Source: CAYLNK01 sp964384675 (GTDB lineage: Bacteria; Acidobacteriota; Thermoanaerobaculia; UBA5066). Taken from it: 17,282 nucleotides of DNA. The stretch lies in NCBI GenBank assembly GCA_964384675.1, contig CAYLNK010000120.1:1-17282 (forward strand). Reading direction: 5' to 3'. This document shows, in pieces, positions 16,225 to 17,282 of this stretch (position 1 is its first letter; each line of letters opens with the position of its first letter). The notes below the pieces were generated by a model that worked only from the letters and a program-made list of their open reading frames with translations, searched no databases and had not been told where the DNA came from. The translations under genes and the position numbers were made by a program.

Positions 16225-16779
16225 ATGCTGAACGGCGCCCTCGTCCGCCTGCGGCCCGTTCGCGAGGACGACCTCGACTGGCTGGTGGCGGAGTGCGGGA
16301 AGCCCTCGGCCTTCGGCGAGTTCGAGCCGTTCCTCCTCGGGGCCGCGGAGTCGCTCCGTGGCCAGCACGAGTACGACGGGCTCCTCTCCGAGGCGCGGAC
16401 GCGTCTCGTCGTCGAGGACCGCCAGGGGCGCCGGATCGGGGTCGCCGGCGTCGACGACCTCGACCTCCACTCCCGCGTCGCGAGGATCTCCGCGACGATC
16501 CTCGACCCGCACGAGCGCGGCAAGGGCTTCGGCACCGACGCTCACCGCGTCCTGGTCTCGTACCTCTTCCGCCACCGCGGCCTCCATCGGGTGGAGGCGT
16601 TCGTCGGCGCCGGGAACACCGCGGCCCGCTCGGTCCTGCGCCGGCTCGGCTTCACCGAGGAAGGGGTCCTCCGGAGCCGCGTCTTCGCGCACGGCCAGCG
16701 TCACGACGTCGTCGTCGCCGCCCTCCTCGCCGAGGACTGGTACCGGAGCGTGGGGTCAGGTCTCGATTTTCAATTATAA
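16225..16779 (+). CDS. GNAT acetyltransferase, RimJ/RimL type, with repeat-derived C-terminus
   Basis: A 184-residue GNAT of the Acetyltransf_3 (RimJ/RimL, SpeG-like) group. The start LVRLRPVREDDLDWL (6-20) is typical; motif A appears as TILDPHERGKGFGTDAHRVL (91-110) with loop RGKGFG (98-103), and the motif B region has NTAARSVLRRLGFTEEGVLR (131-150). The fold is complete by EDWY (about 170-173). The last ten residues, SVGSGLDFQL, and the stop codon are encoded largely by an AT-rich block that does not match the surrounding base use and looks like a dispersed repeat. The original stop has probably been replaced. GGGAG lies 9 bases before the ATG. Substrate is unknown; related proteins acetylate ribosomal proteins, polyamines or small molecules. 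Confidence 0.87.
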   Translation: MLNGALVRLRPVREDDLDWLVAECGKPSAFGEFEPFLLGAAESLRGQHEYDGLLSEARTRLVVEDRQGRRIGVAGVDDLDLHSRVARISATILDPHERGKGFGTDAHRVLVSYLFRHRGLHRVEAFVGAGNTAARSVLRRLGFTEEGVLRSRVFAHGQRHDVVVAALLAEDWYRSVGSGLDFQL

Positions 16780-16780
16780 G
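16751..16780 (+). repeat. REP/RAYT-like dispersed repeat fragment
   Basis: The block beginning TGGGGTCAGGTCTCGATTTT and ending CAATTATAAG is strikingly AT-rich at its 3' half in an otherwise about 70% GC window. It resembles, from memory, the GGGGTCAGGTCT-type motif found near REP-associated (RAYT/IS200-like) transposases and in the tails or heads of many metagenomic proteins. Only one copy is present here and no inverted partner or transposase is in the window. Confidence 0.55.
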
Positions 16781-16791
16781 GCGCGCGACCG

Positions 16792-17282
16792 CTACCGATC
16801 CGCGCCCCGGAAGCGGCCCACCTCGTCCTCGAGCGTCCCCGCGAGCGTCTCGAGCGCGGCCGCGGCGTCCTCGACCAGGGAGGCGGACGCCAGGGTGTCC
16901 CGGCTGCCCGAGTCGACGTCGGAGAGGAGCGCGACGAGCTTCTCGCTCTCGGTCGTCTGGCGGCGGATCGCCGACTGGATGTCGTGCATCAGGACCAGCG
17001 ACCGGTCGGCCGCCACCGCGATCTGGGAGGCCGCGCCCTTCTCCTCGTCGACCGTGCGCTCGACGAAGCCCGCGAGGTCGTTCAGGCGCCCCACCAGCTC
17101 GTCGATCCGGGCGGCCTCGCGGGCGTTCCGGCGTCCCTCCTCGGCCAGAGCGTCCAGCCCTTCCTTCATCTCCGACACCGAGGCCCCGGTCGCCGAGACG
17201 CCTTCCGCCTGCTGGGCCGCGACCGTCCGGATCGACGCCACGGCGGCCTCGGCGCGCGCCGCGCCGGCCGCGACCGCGGCCA
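16792..17282 (-). CDS. Chemoreceptor-like (MCP signalling domain) C-terminus, partial
   Basis: About 162 residues of a largely helical protein whose reading frame is open to the right edge, so the N-terminus, sensor and membrane segments are outside the window. The visible part has heptad-like helices rich in Ala, Glu and Arg. Segments such as MKEGLDALAEEGRRNAREAARIDE, split here by a short gap as SVSEMKEGLDAL and EEGRRNAREAARIDEL, and DEEKGAASQIAVAADRSLVLM, fit the C-terminal arm of methyl-accepting chemotaxis proteins. The end LETLAGTLEDEVGRFR (about 143-158) matches the usual MCP tail 'L...LVxxFR'. The tip hairpin that contacts CheA/CheW is not in view. The GTG at 17241 is a possible start, but sequence upstream remains in frame and of the same character, so a longer protein is more likely. 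It converges on the GNAT gene with 12 bp between stops. Confidence 0.72.
   Translation of the reverse strand, partial: AAVAAGAARAEAAVASIRTVAAQQAEGVSATGASVSEMKEGLDALAEEGRRNAREAARIDELVGRLNDLAGFVERTVDEEKGAASQIAVAADRSLVLMHDIQSAIRRQTTESEKLVALLSDVDSGSRDTLASASLVEDAAAALETLAGTLEDEVGRFRGADR

Noticed and set aside
13376..16231. Plus-strand ORF of about 950 codons overlapping argS and the first GNAT
   Set aside because: It is the shifted frame of argS, with an Arg/Gly/Pro/Ala-rich product; ArgS motifs are intact in the other frame.
1..17282. tRNA genes, CRISPR arrays, integrase or attachment sites
   Set aside because: No regular direct-repeat array, tRNA-like cloverleaf or recombinase gene was seen on either strand.

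Overview
This is a high-GC (about 70% by eye), gene-dense bacterial window dominated by one type VI secretion system (T6SS) operon. Codon use is strongly GC3-biased, so long mirror ORFs appear opposite real genes. The gene set (T6SS sheath and baseplate block, PP2C phosphatase, argS, GNATs, a chemoreceptor-like end) suggests a high-GC Gram-negative lineage such as Acidobacteriota or Myxococcota. That placement is an inference from style and gene content; no marker in the window fixes it.

Minus strand, 11894 down to 1: an apparently single T6SS operon in the order tssA, tssB, tssC, (138-bp gap), tssE, tssF, tssG, clpV (tssH), vgrG (tssI), then the start of a PAAR-family spike-tip gene cut by the window edge. 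Together these make the contractile sheath (TssB/TssC), the baseplate (TssE/F/G), the TssA-family assembly factor, the sheath-recycling ATPase and the puncturing spike. There is no hcp (tssD) between tssC and tssE, a common site for it. The membrane complex (TssJ/L/M), TssK, an Fha protein and a kinase are also absent from the window and must lie elsewhere if the system works.

Plus strand, 11957-13096: a PP2C-type Ser/Thr phosphatase with a C-terminal membrane anchor, transcribed divergently from tssA across 62 bp. It is a candidate post-translational regulator of the T6SS. It converges on a minus-strand SRPBCC/AHSA1-like gene (13100-13558). That gene in turn is divergent from a plus-strand operon: argS (an unusually long arginyl-tRNA synthetase) followed at zero and 4-bp spacing by two different GNAT acetyltransferases.

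The second GNAT ends in a short AT-rich block (16751-16780) that looks like a dispersed, RAYT/REP-associated repeat supplying its last codons and stop. A minus-strand gene with the C-terminal part of a chemoreceptor-like coiled coil runs off the right edge. Regulatory structure seen includes strong hairpins between clpV and vgrG and upstream of clpV, the latter overlapping the Shine-Dalgarno, and possible leaderless starts for the phosphatase and SRPBCC genes. No tRNA, rRNA, CRISPR array or intact insertion sequence was found. No gene-free stretch exceeds about 140 bp.
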